From: Polia nebulosa
Lineage: Eukaryota; Arthropoda; Insecta; Lepidoptera; Noctuidae
Assembly (NCBI GenBank): GCA_951329385.1
Contig: OX589590.1
Location: forward strand, 4,053,750 to 4,117,749
DNA length: 64,000 bases
Direction of reading: 5' to 3'
Shown: positions 31,901-46,900 of the stretch, piece by piece
How the letters are laid out: the number at the start of each line of letters is the position of its first letter
How positions within the stretch are numbered: position 1 is the first letter of the stretch
The notes under the pieces: model-generated
What the model saw: only the letters and a program-made list of their open reading frames with translations
What the model was told of the DNA's origin: nothing
Database searches by the model: none
Program-made: the position numbers and the translations under genes

Positions 31901-34900
31901 CAGATTTGTGAGTATTAACACGCTACCTATTTAGTAAATAGTTGAAACATAATAAGTACTTACCTACCTAATCAATACAACCTTTTAGGGTTCTTTCAGA
32001 CGAGCGGCACGTTGCCAACTGCAGATACAACTGCAGCCCTTAGTTTAGTGTTATGACGATACCTACGGTTTTGATACTGGGGAACGTCTCTCAAAATCGG
32101 GATTGAAACCAAATATCTACTTAATAACGCCCAAATCTCAGTTTGTCTTAACTGCAAGACGCAAGAGTCTTGCAGGCTTAAGTCTTGTCTTGCTCAAGTC
32201 TTGCAGGGTTCAGTCTTGGTCTTGGTCTTGCTACAATAAGGCGGTCTTGGTCTTGCGAAAATGCAAGAACAAGACCAAGACTGCAAGACCAAGACCGATT
32301 TTGGGCAACACTACACTCACGTGTCCGCCTGTCCGTCGTCGTCTATAACAAAATTTTGTTTCGAAGAATTTTTTAACCTCCCATTGACCTATGAACTTCA
32401 AATTTGGTGATAATGTTTATTATTACGTATATTTTACACGATACGAGGCTTTTAGCATTCATGTATGTTTATGTTATTTAATCCATTTTTCTGTAATGTG
32501 CGTTATATCTGTGCAGAATAAACTATTTTTCTTTCTTTCTTTAAATTGATATATCAGATTTTTCTTTGAAATTCTCTCGTTTGGTACGGAATCCTAAATT
32601 TGCGAAGTCCGATAAGCACTTGGCCGGTTTTTCCTAGATATTCCCTATTGTTACGGGCCGTAAATTTCTTTGAGTAAACGGTGACACTTACACGATGTTT
32701 TTTGGAAAGATTCTACAATACAGTCACTAGCATTGGTGATTTGTCTGGAAAGATTTTAGAATACAGTCACTAGCAATGATTTGTTTAGAAATATTTGACA
32801 ATACAGTCACTAGCAGTGGCGATTTGTTTGGAAAGATTTTACAATACAGTTACTAGCAGATACAGTCACTAGCAGTGGCCGCCGAGGCGTCACGATGCTC
32901 TGTGGTTACCGCCCTATATCCGTCAGCCTTTACTTGGTACTTAGTCGTAACTCTTAGATATCTTGGAAGTATTTCAGTGCAAGAAGTAGGTGAGCTTTCG
33001 TACCGGGTTCACGTTGACGTTTTAATGGGTAAGTTCGTAATGTCGCGATGACGAATAGTTTTACGACAATGTAGGTTGGTCGTTCTTAGAAGATTTAATT
33101 TTATAAGGTGGTGTCCGTTTCTTTTGTACATAATTATGTTTTTACCATAATTTGTATTGCATCTGTTATTGTTCCCTGTGTTTAACTGTTTACATAAATA
33201 ATAAAACAATGTCGGTGCCATAGATAGTACGATATTTTAACATTTTGATCGAATCCATTTTGTAGGGTTTCCCGTACCCGAAAGGTCCAAACGGAGTCCT
33301 ATTGCTCTCGCTCACGTGTCCGTCTGTCTGTCTGTCATCTGTCACACAGGTTTTACAGCTAAAAGGTTGGAGCTACAGTCTTCAAATTTGACAGTATAAG
33401 CATTTTTAAGCCATACAGCAGCGCGAAAAATGGGCATGTGATGCGGAGGAATGAAGAAAATGTCGTGAGGAAAGTCTTGTGTATGGATGTGGATGGCTAT
33501 AAGAGTAGGGGAAGGTCAAAGAAACGATGGTTGGACTGTGTGAAAGAGGATATGGGCAAAAAGGGGGTGACTACAGAGATGACGACTAATAGAGGAGTAT
33601 GGAAGAAAAAGACATGTTGCGCCGACCCCAAATAAATTGGGATAAGGGCAGGAGAATGATGACAGCAGCGCGAAAAAGAAATACCTACCACATCGAGTGG
33701 GGTATCGTTGTTTAGAGCTCGATAAGTAGAGAGTATTTTTTGTTTTAAAAAATAAAGGAAAACAAAGGAATGAGAAGCCACCAGACTGAGTTTTTTTTTT
33801 TTACAAAATTCTGTTCCGAAGAATTTTTTAACTTCTCTTTGAACTAACTTAAAATTTGACGATATTGATTATTATTACGTATATTTTACTAAAAATACCA
33901 ATATATTGATAAATCAGATTGTTTCTTTGAAATTCCCTCTTTGGTACGGAACCCCAAATGTGCGAAGTCCGACACGCACTTGTCCGGTTTTTGTTTTTGA
34001 TGGTGGGAGCAGGAGGGCGTGTCAGACTCTTAAGGCGCTATTAAGGGCCTACCTCCGCATAAGTGGCGCCCTCATTGAAAAAAAAATCGTATTTTAGCAT
34101 AGAAAATAAAGATTAAAGAATCCTATGTTGCGTTTGTTATAAATAGGATAAGGTATTTTTACGTTCTTAAAACAGGACTCAAAGTATTTCGTATCCTAAG
34201 TAGTAAGAAAAAGTGTCGAAAACTGGTACATTTTATTACTACTTTGGATACGAAACACTTTAGAGTCCTGCTTCAACAACGTAAAATACCTTATCCTCTT
34301 TGTAACAAACGCAACTTAGGATTCTTTAATCTTTATTTTCTACGCTTTGCTACGATTTTTTATTCAATGAGGGCGCCACTTGGCGGCTATATACGCCTTA
34401 ACAACCAATCACCTTGAGTGGTTAGTTTGCGTGTGCTATGCTGAGCTCACGTAACGCGTCGTACGTCCACCCAGTGATAGGACTCGCCCATCAAGGAGCG
34501 CTGTCCGAAATTAGGACGCATTATTAATTTATAACACATAAAACAACAGGTATTAAACTAAAACACTTAAGACTAAATTATAAATAATTAAATGATCTAT
34601 AAAATGGTGAAGGTTTCATAAAAATACGCTTTATAGTTTTTGTGTGATTCTCCATTTTTTATGCGCGTTAGACATAACTTTACAAATTAATTACACTACT
34701 TATGTTATAAAAGTATAATTTCAAATATTCTGAGATTACGACGGAAATTGTCTAGAGTAACATATATTTTTTTTAAAGAAATAAGACTAGTCGTTGAGAC
34801 GTGATGTTAAATTAAAAACCATTAAAAGTCGTATAACTGCGCCTTAATGACTAAAACCCACCCGCGTTCCTTCAGTTACTCTTTGCGTTCTCCAGTACCG

Positions 34901-37900
34901 CGGTGACTCTTTCAAACAATCCATGTTTTGGCAAAAATACTTTCCTTGTCTTGTATGAATACTATTTCTTGGGTTCCTGAGTGAGGGCTAGTTTGTCTGA
35001 AGTTCCAGTCGAGAATCACTAGTTAGTTTAAGAACCGTTTTTAAACTCAATACTCTTCCTACGCACCAAAATGGTGAAGATTGGTCATTTAGATTCTAGA
35101 CATTAGAAAATTACCATGATTGAATTTCTAAGTAGTCTTTGACATTCGCTAAATGAAGTGGGATGACCCATTTTTATCCCGAGGTCATATGTATAACACA
35201 TTACGTATGCATTATGCGGTAGAAATAAATTATGCCGTCATTTTAAAGTTTTTTTTCTTAGCGATTTTTCGAATGGTTTGTTTTTCGTTTCGACGTTCCT
35301 AGCAGATGCAAACTGCATGTGCCAACGGTATTCAGTTTATATTTTTTTATGTAGCTTTTGTTTATTCGTGATGATTGATAACTACCACAGATCATATAAT
35401 ACTACAGATACAGATGCCTCATCCCATATAAAGAAAGCGGATTAATTCTCAACATGAGTTGCCGCCACCCCTGGGCACTCAGGCAGGGAAGGAACAGGGG
35501 TGGGTTTTAGTCAGTAAGAGTCTGACACGCCCTCCCGCTCCACCCAGAGCGGGAGAAGTCATTGGATGAGTTTCCACCCCACAAAAAAAAAATCCCATTC
35601 AAAGAAACGGTACCGCCGTAACTACGGGTTTTCGTCTTGCTCAAGCAACTTTTGTAATTCGTTCGGGCCCGTCCTCTACACCTCGCTAGATGATGTTAGC
35701 AGCGACGGCTTGCAAGTTGAATGAATTTACATACAAGTCTTATCAATATTTTGTCACACATTGAGGAATAATTTTATAGTATTTTTGGCACTTCATAACA
35801 GTTTTACTGTTTCAAAATGTGTCACTATACAAATTTTAAATAGATAAATTCTAAAACTTCAAACAGTGCCATCTATTGGTACAAGAAATATAACCCTAAG
35901 GATTCGTTCCAATAAACATCTTAATTTGAATTAAGAGCCGATTATTCCACAATTTTATGCTAAGGGTAGTTTATTAAATAAGAAAAAAACAGTTTTACCA
36001 TATTTTTTTTCAAAATATTAATGTTACTTAAACTTCAATAAGAAATCGATTCATATTACGCCATCTATGAATATTTATTTGAACTAAATTTTCTTAGTTC
36101 GAGATGAGACCCCGTGCATCTAGTTATCCACATTTATTAGTTACACTTACAAGTTGTAGGTCGTGAGTTCAAACCCAAGCAGGCGCTTTACTTTGTGTAA
36201 ATTATTTCATCACCACTGCTCTCAAAACGGTGAAGGAAGACATCGTGAGGAAACCGGCATGTCCTAGAACCAAAAATTCGAAGGCATGTTACATCCACCA
36301 ACCCGCATTGGGCCCGCGTGGTGGATTACGGCTCACACCCTAACACAGACAGGAGGCCTGTGCCTCAGCAGTGGGGACATTAAAAGTCTGATGTTGATCC
36401 ACATTTATAGATATGTTGGAAAGTATCAGCCAACCCCAGATTTCACAGTGCAAAGTACGAAATCTAGGTGTCTTATACATCAAGTCCCTCTTTGTTGCAC
36501 TGAAGGTACTCAGGGACACTTCAGGGCAACATCGCCAAATCCTTGTTTTCTATAGTATTGGTTTCAACTAGAGAAACATTTCTAGGTGATGGATGATCTC
36601 GTGGCTAAAGTACCTAATAACAGCCGCACGGGTCGATCCATCAGGTTAAGCTACGCTTGCGTTGGCCATTTTTTTTGTCGTTGGTCCATGGATGGGTGAC
36701 CATCTTTACATACCGAGACTCCTCCGTGCCTCGGAAAGCACGTTAAGCCGTTGGTCCCGGCTGGAAATCGTGGATCTTTAACAGTCGTTACGGGTTTTTT
36801 GCGTTTTTTTCGTTGTTTTTTACCGGCTACGATGAGTAGATGATAATATATTTTAAATTGGGCGAAATAGCAATTCTGAATTGTAATATTGAATATAATT
36901 CTTGAAGAGGATGAATGTAGACAGATGTTGATATTGGAATATAGTAGGTTATATCCCTAAGCTGTCTTGGTCGGACGTGCGGTGTCGTATCGTAGTACGC
37001 TCCCCACGTACGAGTTAATCCCCACATGTTCTATATTCATCTCGGTATATCATGAGTTTCGGTGGAAGAGATTAACCTATACTGTGTTCCATTAATAATT
37101 TTGACTTTGGAAACCAGCTTCATATTGCTTTTGTCTAGTATTTTTTGGATTTTCTACACCAGGTTTTTTTTTTAAATACATAACAAGTTATATTTTTTTA
37201 ATACAAAAAAGTAGCTATATATCTGATATAGCTACTTTTTTTGCATGTATAAGTAACTAACTTCTGCCAGCGGCTTCGCCCGCGTGGAATTAGTATTTCC
37301 CACCATTTGTTAATTCAGACTATAGTCTATCTCTATGCCAAATTTCACCCAGATCCGTACAGCCTTTCTGGCGTGATTGAGTGACAAACATCCATCCAAA
37401 CATAAAATCGACAAGCTAAAAGAATGAGAAGAAAAAAATTGTTGTATAAGACTAAAAGAATTAAGGCCATCCGGCCTTTTTACTCAAATGTTCGGCTAAA
37501 CTGGCTGGTGTCTGGTCTGTCCGGTTTCGGTTTTTAGACCTGGCAACCCTATGAACAGGCCGTAGCGGCGCGCTAACATTACCGCCATCGCCAGCTGACC
37601 GATCGCTATCGATTCCGTGTCATGCACTAATTTTAGAAAAATCTATGTTATAAATTATAGCTTCGACACCAGCGGGACCAGTTCTATCGCTTTGTATATA
37701 CATTTTATTATTTAGGACAGTTGAAGTATCAAACGTTTGAATGTATAAATTTAACGCAAATCTCGTGGCTCGTTTATCTTTTGAATTCCACTCGCTTCTT
37801 CCTGCATATTTTTAAGAGCCGTCAATTTGCCCGAGAATTTCTGGAAATGTGAGCGCATTTCAATAAAAGTTAATTGTGGATGCGTTTACTACGAATCAAA

Positions 37901-40900
37901 CAAAGACTTCTTCTTGTACAATCAAAGGGGATAAACACTTTGTTTTGGAATGTTCTTATGATTAACGTGTGAAAAACAGAAACGAGATTGAGTGCACTAT
38001 GTGTCCTTGTCCAAATATTAACGCACAACACCTTTGATATTTACACATATTAAAGTGAAAACTTCTTTAGGCACGTTGGGCACTTTTGTAATGGGGAAAA
38101 AGCATTGAACTCGCGTGACTGTCACGCTCATATACATATCAGAGCCTTTAGACAAAATACTTTTCTGTTAACGTTAACGCTAACGCTTCGTGCAAAATGT
38201 ATGGCAAAGACAATACTGGGCGTGAGTCACGTGACAGTTCTCTGTCTAACGCTTCGTGCAAAACGTCGATGGTATACATTTAGCACGAAGCGTCAGCGTT
38301 AACGTTAACAGAAAAGTATTTTGTCTAACCCCCCTGATGTGTGTGATATTAAATGATTAATACGTAGACACGTTGGGCACTTTTGTAATGGGGAAAATGC
38401 ACTGAACTCGTGTGACTGTCACGCTCATATACATATCAGATGTGTGTGATATTAAATGATTAATACGTAGACACGTTGGGCACTTTTGTAATGGGGAAAA
38501 TGCACTAAACTCGTGTGACTGTCACGCTCATATACATATCAGATGTGTGTGATATTAAATGATTAATACGTAGACACGTTGGGCACTTTTGGGATGTGGA
38601 AAAGCACTGAACTCGCATGATTGTCACGCGAAGTTGCGAAGTTTTTACTTCTGACGTGCTGTCCTACGCCTCTTAAGTGTTTATTGTTCTATGATCTGAA
38701 TATTTACACCGGGTAAACTATGTGCTGATGATAAATGTAAAATATTTTATGATCTGTAGCTGTAATTAATAAAATTCCACAGAAGATCTTCCTTGTCTTT
38801 TTGTACGACGAGATAATAGTCTTAATTGCAATCCGTTGACGTCTTGACGTAATCTATGATGAGTTTGATTGATTGATAGCAGTTATAACATCATTTCAGT
38901 TAGAACTTAGTATGTGTACGCTAGACCAGCCGTTCCCAACCTTTTGAAGTAAAACTTCATTACGCACGCTTGACTTGGGAAGTAAGCTGGTGAATGCGTG
39001 GCGAGAGCGTTACGAAAAGTGTGATCGGACGAGGCGAACGGAAGTTGAGAGGGCGCACGCTTTTTTTTTTGTGGGGTGGGAAATCATCCAATGACATCTC
39101 CCGCTCTAGGATGGAGCGGAAGGGCGTGTCAGACTCTTACTGACTAAAACCCACCCCTGTTCCTCCCTGCCCTGAATGCCCAGGGGCGAGGTAACACTTT
39201 CGAATTTATCCTCAACCCCCGGGCAGACATCGGCCATCACGGGCCCCGTCGTGTTTGCTGTCAACTCTTTAAGGCGCGCGTGGAACACTACGCGCCGTCG
39301 AGTCTCGGGCCTGGTGCTGATCGGACGGCGAGTTACCCACTACTCGCCGTCCGCAGGCCCGGGTAGAGGGCGCACGCTTGACTTGAGGAGTAAGCTGGTG
39401 AATGCGTGACGAAAGCGTAATGACAAGTGTGATCGCCGTGATCGGGCGAGGCGAACGCAAGAGATAGAGCTCAAGAAGTTTTACTTCAGTCGTGTGGTCT
39501 AAAGCACACTCGTTTTTTTTAACTGCGGACACTCACGGACCCTTCGAAAAAAAAAACCAGAAATATTAAGATTTTTATAGAAACACTAGCTGAACCAGCA
39601 AACGTTGTTTTGTGATTTAAAAAATGGGGGTGGGGTGGGGGTAGGAAGCTGAAAAATACTTTACGACCTATTCTCATACCTACCAAATATACAAAAAAAG
39701 ATATCATTGTAATCGGTCAAGCCGTTTAGATTTTTAGGAGTGCGTGAGATTTTTATATACATCTATGATGCAGAAAATGTAGTTGCAAGTTCTTTTTTTA
39801 ACCGACTTTCGAAAAAGAAGGAGGTTTTATGTTTGACTGTATGTTTTTTTTTTTAAATGTAAAAAATCTTTTTTTATCCGAAAGAATATACTCCCGAGGT
39901 GGTCCCATATAAATTTTATCGAAATTGCTTCAGCACTTTTTGAGAAACTGAACAAAAACGAAAAATACGTATACCTCGATGACGTTTTGGTGTTCTCCAA
40001 ATGTTTAAATTCCACGTTCTATTGTTATTGGGGTTTTTAGTTCTGGAGTATAACACTACAAAAAGAAAACAAAAACTTTTTATGAAAAAAAAAAACAACA
40101 GACTTCCAAAAAAAAAAAATACACTAAAAATTAAAAAGTAACTTTAATTTCGGAAGTCGGTGTCAAATAACGAAGAAGTAATTACAAACACCGACTTCCG
40201 AAATTAAAGTTATTTTTTAATTTTTAGTGTATTTTTTTTTTGGAAGTCGGTTGTTTTTTTTTTAAAAAAGTTTTTTTTTTATGTAAATCTGTTCTTTCGC
40301 GGACCCCTTGGAACATTGATCGTGAACCCCCAGGTTGGGAAACGCTGTGCTAGATGATACTGCGTTCAAACTAGTGTAAGTATGGACGCTTTACGTCACT
40401 CTGGGGAAAGGGGCAATGTTATAGACTCAGTCAAGAACAACTCAAGTGGACAGGCACCTGAACAGCGAAAGCTATTAGGTACTTGATTCAAGAGCGTGAG
40501 ATCTTCAGCAGTAACCATAATAACATAATGAGTGTTGTTTTATTCGCGTAGGTTTTATTTAACACGTGCGAGTATATGAAGGCGACATACCCACTAGTTG
40601 TGGTTTATTGCATGATTATAAGTTTCCGCTGTTCCCACGCCAGGCATAAAACTATAAACTGTGATTCGTCCCAGATCACGAGCTAATTTTTTAGCCAACT
40701 TCCTTTTATTTGGTTTGAACAAAGTCGATTAAAGATGGTAGACGTCACAGCATAAGTTAATCATTTGTTTATCATTACCGTCATATTCGTCATCCTCTGC
40801 CATATCTTGAATGGCCGTATTTTACAAAAAAAATGGATTAGTCCGTCAGTTAAATAACCAAAAAATATTGGACACTTCTTTTTTTTGCTTTACCAAACCA

Positions 40901-43900
40901 ATAAAAATGACAAAGATGAAAACGCGTCAAATTTCAGGAGTGTGGGCTCGTTACGTCACTTTTTTGGTAAAAAGTGTCGCACCGCGTGACGTCACGCGAC
41001 ATTTCAACGTACTGTGTCGCGCTCATTTATACTTAGGTTTCCGTACCTAAAGGGTAAAACGTGACCCTATTACGAAGACTCCGCTGTCCGTCCGTCTGTC
41101 TGTCTATCTGTCTGTCTGTCATCAGTCTGTAATCTCATGAACCGTGATAGTTAGACAGTTGAAATTTTCACAGATGATGTATTTCTGTTGCCGCTATAAT
41201 AATAAATACTAAAAAACAGAATGAAATAAATATTTAGGGGGCTCCCAAACAAGAAACGTGTTTTTTTTGTTGCTGGTTTATAAGCATAAGAGGAAGGAGA
41301 GTTACGCCATCTACATCTATAAGGTCCTGAAGCAGGTGCACCCCGACACCAGTTTCATTATTAAGGCTCCCATAAACGGGTGATAATCGACATAGATGTG
41401 ACGACGCATGTTCATAAAAATTCTTCTACGGATAGAACAGTTTCTATTAAAAAGGTATGTAATGTACCTTCGTAACAGAACGCGTTTTGTACGGAACCCT
41501 TCGTGCGCGACTCGCACTTGGCCGGTTTTTTGTTTACGTGACAAAAGAAAAAATACGTCTCCAATATTTTTTGGTTATTTAACTGACCAACTAATTAGTT
41601 TTTTTTTAGTAAAATACCTTATTACATAGAATTTCGGGAGGTCCGCAAATTTTAATAGTCTCTAGAATAAGAATGATTCCTGGGCACAAAAATAATAGTT
41701 CTATTTAGTCTGTATTCTCTGAGCACTCTTGAATAAGATCTCGACAAAACCGTTAGCATCATTTTTTTTTTTTTTCTGTTGGCTGGGAAATTATCCAATG
41801 ACTTCTCCCGCTCTGCGAGCGGGAGGGCGTGTCAGACTTTTACTGTCTAAAACCCACCCCTGTTCCTTCCTGCCCTTAGTCCCCGGGGGCGAGTTAACTC
41901 TGTTTCGAATTTATCCTCAACCCCCGGGCAGACCGTTAGCATCCTAAGGGCGGATTTCACCCTCATCATTCTCCTGCCCTTATCCCAATTTATTTGGGGT
42001 CGGCGCAACATGTCTTTTTCTTCCATACTCCTCTATTAGTCGTCATCTCTGTAGTCACCCCCTTTTTACCCATATCCTCTTTCACACAGTCCAACCATCG
42101 TTTCTTTGGCCTTTCCCTACTCTTATAGCCATCCACATCCATACACAAGACTTTTCATTTTCTTCATTCCTCCGCATCACATGCCCATACCACGACAACC
42201 GATTTCAACACAACTTTTCAGTCAGCGGTGCCACTTTCAGACTTCCTCTTATATACTCATTCCTAATTCTATCCATGCGCGTAACACCACACATCGCTCT
42301 TAGCATTCTCATCTCAGCCGCATGCAATTGCTTTTCATTCATCCCTTTTGTGGCCCAACATTCTGAACCATACAAGACAGCAGGTCTGACCATTGTTTTA
42401 TAAATCTTTCCCTTAAGTTTTAGGGGAATGCGGGAGTCACAGATAGTCCCGGTGACCTGCCGCCATTTCATCCATCCAGTGTTAATTCTGTGCTTAACAG
42501 TCCGTAGCAAAACGCAAAATGAAGCTCTAATCTCGATTAAAGGCATGAACTGAGTTTAGTTTAAACTAATCGCGATTAGTTTCATTGGTGAAATCGGCCC
42601 TAAGACGTCCCCCCCAAGCCGCGGGGTGATCGAAAGAGTCACCCTGGCCCTGGAACAGACAACTGAAGTAACGGGTAGGTTTTAGTCAGTAAGAGTCTGA
42701 CACGCCCTCCCGCTCCACCTAGAGCGGGAGAAGTTATTTGATGATTTCCCACCCTAAAAAAAAGTCCTCCTGTGTCAGTTTCAGCATAGACAATACTTGA
42801 CACACATTCCCACCACACAATACTCAAATTCTTGGATAAATTATGTATTTAAAACCGTTCCTAAAAGTATTCAGAGCAAGAGCATCTGAGAGAAGTGCAG
42901 TATAAATCGTGTCACTATTGAAAGTGCAGAATGTATAATTCAAGAGTCCTGGCTACTGGCTGTGCGCTAATGGAGCGAGCTCGGAGAAATAAATAATGGC
43001 GTATTCGAACTAGAATCTTTCAGATTTCCAGATGGGATGATTATCGATTTTTAAGAACTGCTGAACTGGCTTTGAGCTTGCGATGTTCGTCAACTTTGTT
43101 ACAAAGTAAAGTGAGATATTTTTTTAATGATCTGACTCTTTGCTTCCATACAGGAATTCATGGTCAATGGTCATGGCTCGAGATGTTTACATAATACCAA
43201 CTTATCAACAGATTTGTACACATTTTCTCACAATTTCTTTAACCAAAGCTGTATATTTGACGGTTTCCGACGCCTTGTCTAGTCTGTTCGGAATAACAAG
43301 CATCTCATTTCGCCGGATGCCTCAAGCTGTCAGATAATCAGCGCATAAATATTACAAAATTTAAAATCCCCCGATCCTAACTGGTGACCTACTTCCTCGG
43401 GTACGCTGTACCGTTACTGTCACTCATTTTAATTGACATCTACGGCGGGGCCGATGGGGACGACTATCTATATGGTTAGAGCATAGAATTTTCAAAGATA
43501 TGTTCAGTAATGCACACTTTCTAATTTTAATTGCCGTTCGATTTAAATATTTATCTTGAAATTCTTTAAAAAGTTAAGTTTAAAACTTAAGTAACGTAAG
43601 GTTCAATTTAATAAGAAGGAAGACAGAAAAATGGGGAAAAGAAGTGACGGAATGATGCCCTAGATATAAAAAAGGAGTAAAGGTAGACAGTATCGTAGAT
43701 GGGAAGATGATATTAAAAAGGTGGCAGGAACGACTTGGACGAGGAAGGCGAGAGACAGATCGTTGTGGAGAACACTTGGGGAGGCCTATGCTGGCAAGCA
43801 AGACAATCTAGAAACCGGTGTCTGATGATGAAGATTAGTGTTTACATTCACCTGCATAAACCATTACTAAGCAATATCAAGATGTAATGTAATTCTTTAG

Positions 43901-46900
43901 ATTGTTAATAAAGGCTATTATTATTATAACGTAAGGTTCAGACATTATTTTTTATCTTTGATTGATGTGTACTATAGGTAGGTACACTATGTTTACTCAT
44001 CCACACTTACATAGTAGTTCTTATCAAAACGAAAATGTTACGCTTACGCGCTTGTCTAAATGTTCAACATTATAGTGACAAAGGCGTGAGATTCTGTTCC
44101 ATCGAGGTTTCGATTCGAGAATCATATCTCCATTAAAGAATTTAATGACTTTTGTCTAGTCGCTCCTGGTTGTTGTAGCTTCGTCAGATTTTAATTAAAC
44201 TTTAAAGTTCCAAACTTCAGAGCAACCTGTTCGGTACTTTTATATTGATAAACTCACTCCTGCTTCATCTGATAATGAGCTAAAACACGGCAAACGCTTC
44301 GGGGCATGTAGCTACCGCAGCCGCTAGTCCCACGAACAAAAATAAACATGAATGAACGAAACGTGAGAATGAAAAAATATGTTTTACATGCAAACTTACA
44401 ATTACATATCACAGCAAGCATAAAAATTACGGATTATGTCATTGTTATTATTTCAACAATGCTACTCTAATACATGTTTTTCCTTAAGATTTTTACATAT
44501 TTTGGTAATGCCAATTTGCCCGTAGAATCGTTAGACTTATCTGATAATTTGTGTTGTTCGAGGTCAGCCGGTGTTCCGACTCAAATTATCGTTATTGTGG
44601 AGTTTGATCACGCGAGGCCTGATTTGACGATATGGTGGCGAGAGTGGCGAGGAAAAGTACGAACACATCTGTAATAAGCTGGGTTTAGCGATCCATCGTG
44701 CTCAGCCGGGTTAAAATCAATAAATCGTTCTCTTGTTCAGCGCCATTATTCGCCCGCTAATAAAGTTCAATCGATACTTCATTTTATATTTATCACTGAC
44801 TAATGTAAGAGTTCTTAACTTGCAGTGTACTTGGCGAGAGTACTGTTCTTGTTCTTTATCCTTATGTTAATGTTACTTGCGTCTTTCTACCGTAGTTGCC
44901 CTTTTGAACACGAATCTTCTGTATTGACTTAAAAGTAACTTTCTTTGCAGGATCCCAAAATACGTAATGTAGTGCTGATTGGGTCTCAAGGATCTCTAGA
45001 GGAAAAAACTGTCACCGTGTGTCATGGCGCCGACTTCGTCAATGTTACGTTCATCAATTTCTGCTGCACTAGAAAGGAAATTGCACAGGTGAGCAGACAG
45101 CTAACTAACATAGCGAATACATTAAAACCCACCACCAGGGGGTGTCGGCTGGTGCTGGGCTATTAACACTTCAATCAGTAGATTGGTTTGGATCGGGCGT
45201 GTGTCTACGTAGTGTTATGATTATGCTTCTATGAAATCGTTCGATTTTTTATCGCCATTCCTAAGCAGAACTAACTCAAAGCAGTTTATACAGTGTTTTA
45301 TCAATGTATTCAAAGCAGCAAACAACATTTCGTTAACGCAATATGATGGAAAGTCGTGATGAGTGCTGTTAACACAACATGGGGCTATGCCGCCGGAATA
45401 ACAAACAGGTGCACGTAGACGAGTTGCTCGTAAAGGTGTCCACACAATCGTGCGGATTTCACGTTGTCTGATAGCTGTGCCCAGCGGAGCGGACCAAATC
45501 CGTATCGTAGGCGGAGGTAGCCTCCAGTGCCGGATGAAAACTTTTCTCTATTGCTTTATGCTCGCCCATGCTGAATGTCTGTTGTGATGCACTCGCATAT
45601 TGACATACTTTGTAGTTTGCACCCATTCCGTGATTGAATTCAATTTCATTAGTTGCGGAAAGCTACAGACAGTTTCATGTGTGACTGTGAGCAACCTTTT
45701 TGTTCGGATTAAATGGATTGAGTGCGGCTTTGGTCCAATTTACAAGCTTCACGTGTTCGAGATTTTATCAAGTCAACACAAATAGAATAACAATTCGCTT
45801 TGCATTACAAATTGCATTACAAAAATAACCTAGGAGCCTTTTTGTCTCGATGAGAACTCAGATGGTAATAGCGTGGTATATTACCGGATAAGGCCACTTC
45901 TTAGGTTAAAGGTCAAAAATACGAAGAAGGATTTATTTCCTCTTTGTTTGATGCTTGAAGATGTGTATAGTGGGGAAATACATGTTTTTGTCACGAGTAT
46001 GCGACTGAGATGGAAGCTTTCGAAAGGCCGTGCAGGATCGGTCCGGAAAGCTACGAAAAATTCCCCTGATGTTCTTCAAGCATTACTGCCAATTTTAACT
46101 TCCGGCATCGAAAACTACTGATAGGAAGATAGTATTTTTAAGAAGTTTAGAGAAAAACGGTTGTAAATGCTTGGCGCTTTGCACAAGTTAGAACAACTGC
46201 CTAGAGAAGATTACGGGAATCAGTTTGATGCAGTGGAAGCATTGTGGCGATTCTTTCGAAGGCCTATATCTCCCAGTAAACATCTTCGAGCTGAAGTGAT
46301 GAAACAGGAGTGAGAAATTTGGCTAAAACAAAGAAAGAAAATTAAAAAAAAAACCAGAAAAACTATGAAATTACCGATGGTTGGAATATGAGACGTTGTA
46401 ACCATGCAGTTTATGTTTATTACAATCCTGTATGCTTCAGGAAATGCTATGCTAATGTTGGTATTCAGTAATAAACACAGACTGCGCTAGTCATTTAGTC
46501 TGCAAGTAAATTATGTAGCTACACTGTAACTGATACGTATAATAAATGCCTCAGCTATGAAAACCATGTATATTAATAGCTGTACAAGATATTCAAATCC
46601 AACTTAATAACTACACTGGAATCTCCAACAATATAACTAAGAGACGGCCATCCAGCATACAATTTCTCATTACTAGAGCCAGAAGCTTTGTCCCCTTTCT
46701 TTTCTCTCCAATCACAATACCGACAATGATTAAACTGAAATGTTTTATTTTAATAAAACGAGGCCGAGCACACAATCATGGCTCATCATATTATACGTTT
46801 TGTTATTCACGAAATGTGGCAAAAGTGATGTGTTCTTGACAGCATATTATGTGGTGTCAGTGAAAAATGGGTACAGTTGTGTATAGTGATAGGGCAGATT

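Larger units (their letters stand above)
33990..34905 (-). mobile_element. R1-like LINE tail split by nested MITEs
   Basis: The LINE tail GGAGGGCGTGTCAGACTC breaks at 34030 and resumes at 34848 with TGACTAAAACCCACCCG. The break holds MITE A, which itself holds MITE B. Confidence 0.8.

Noticed and set aside
45873..46121. Open frame of 82 codons in PLC-beta intron 3
   Set aside because: No recognisable motif, no splice evidence, and neighbouring frames are closed.
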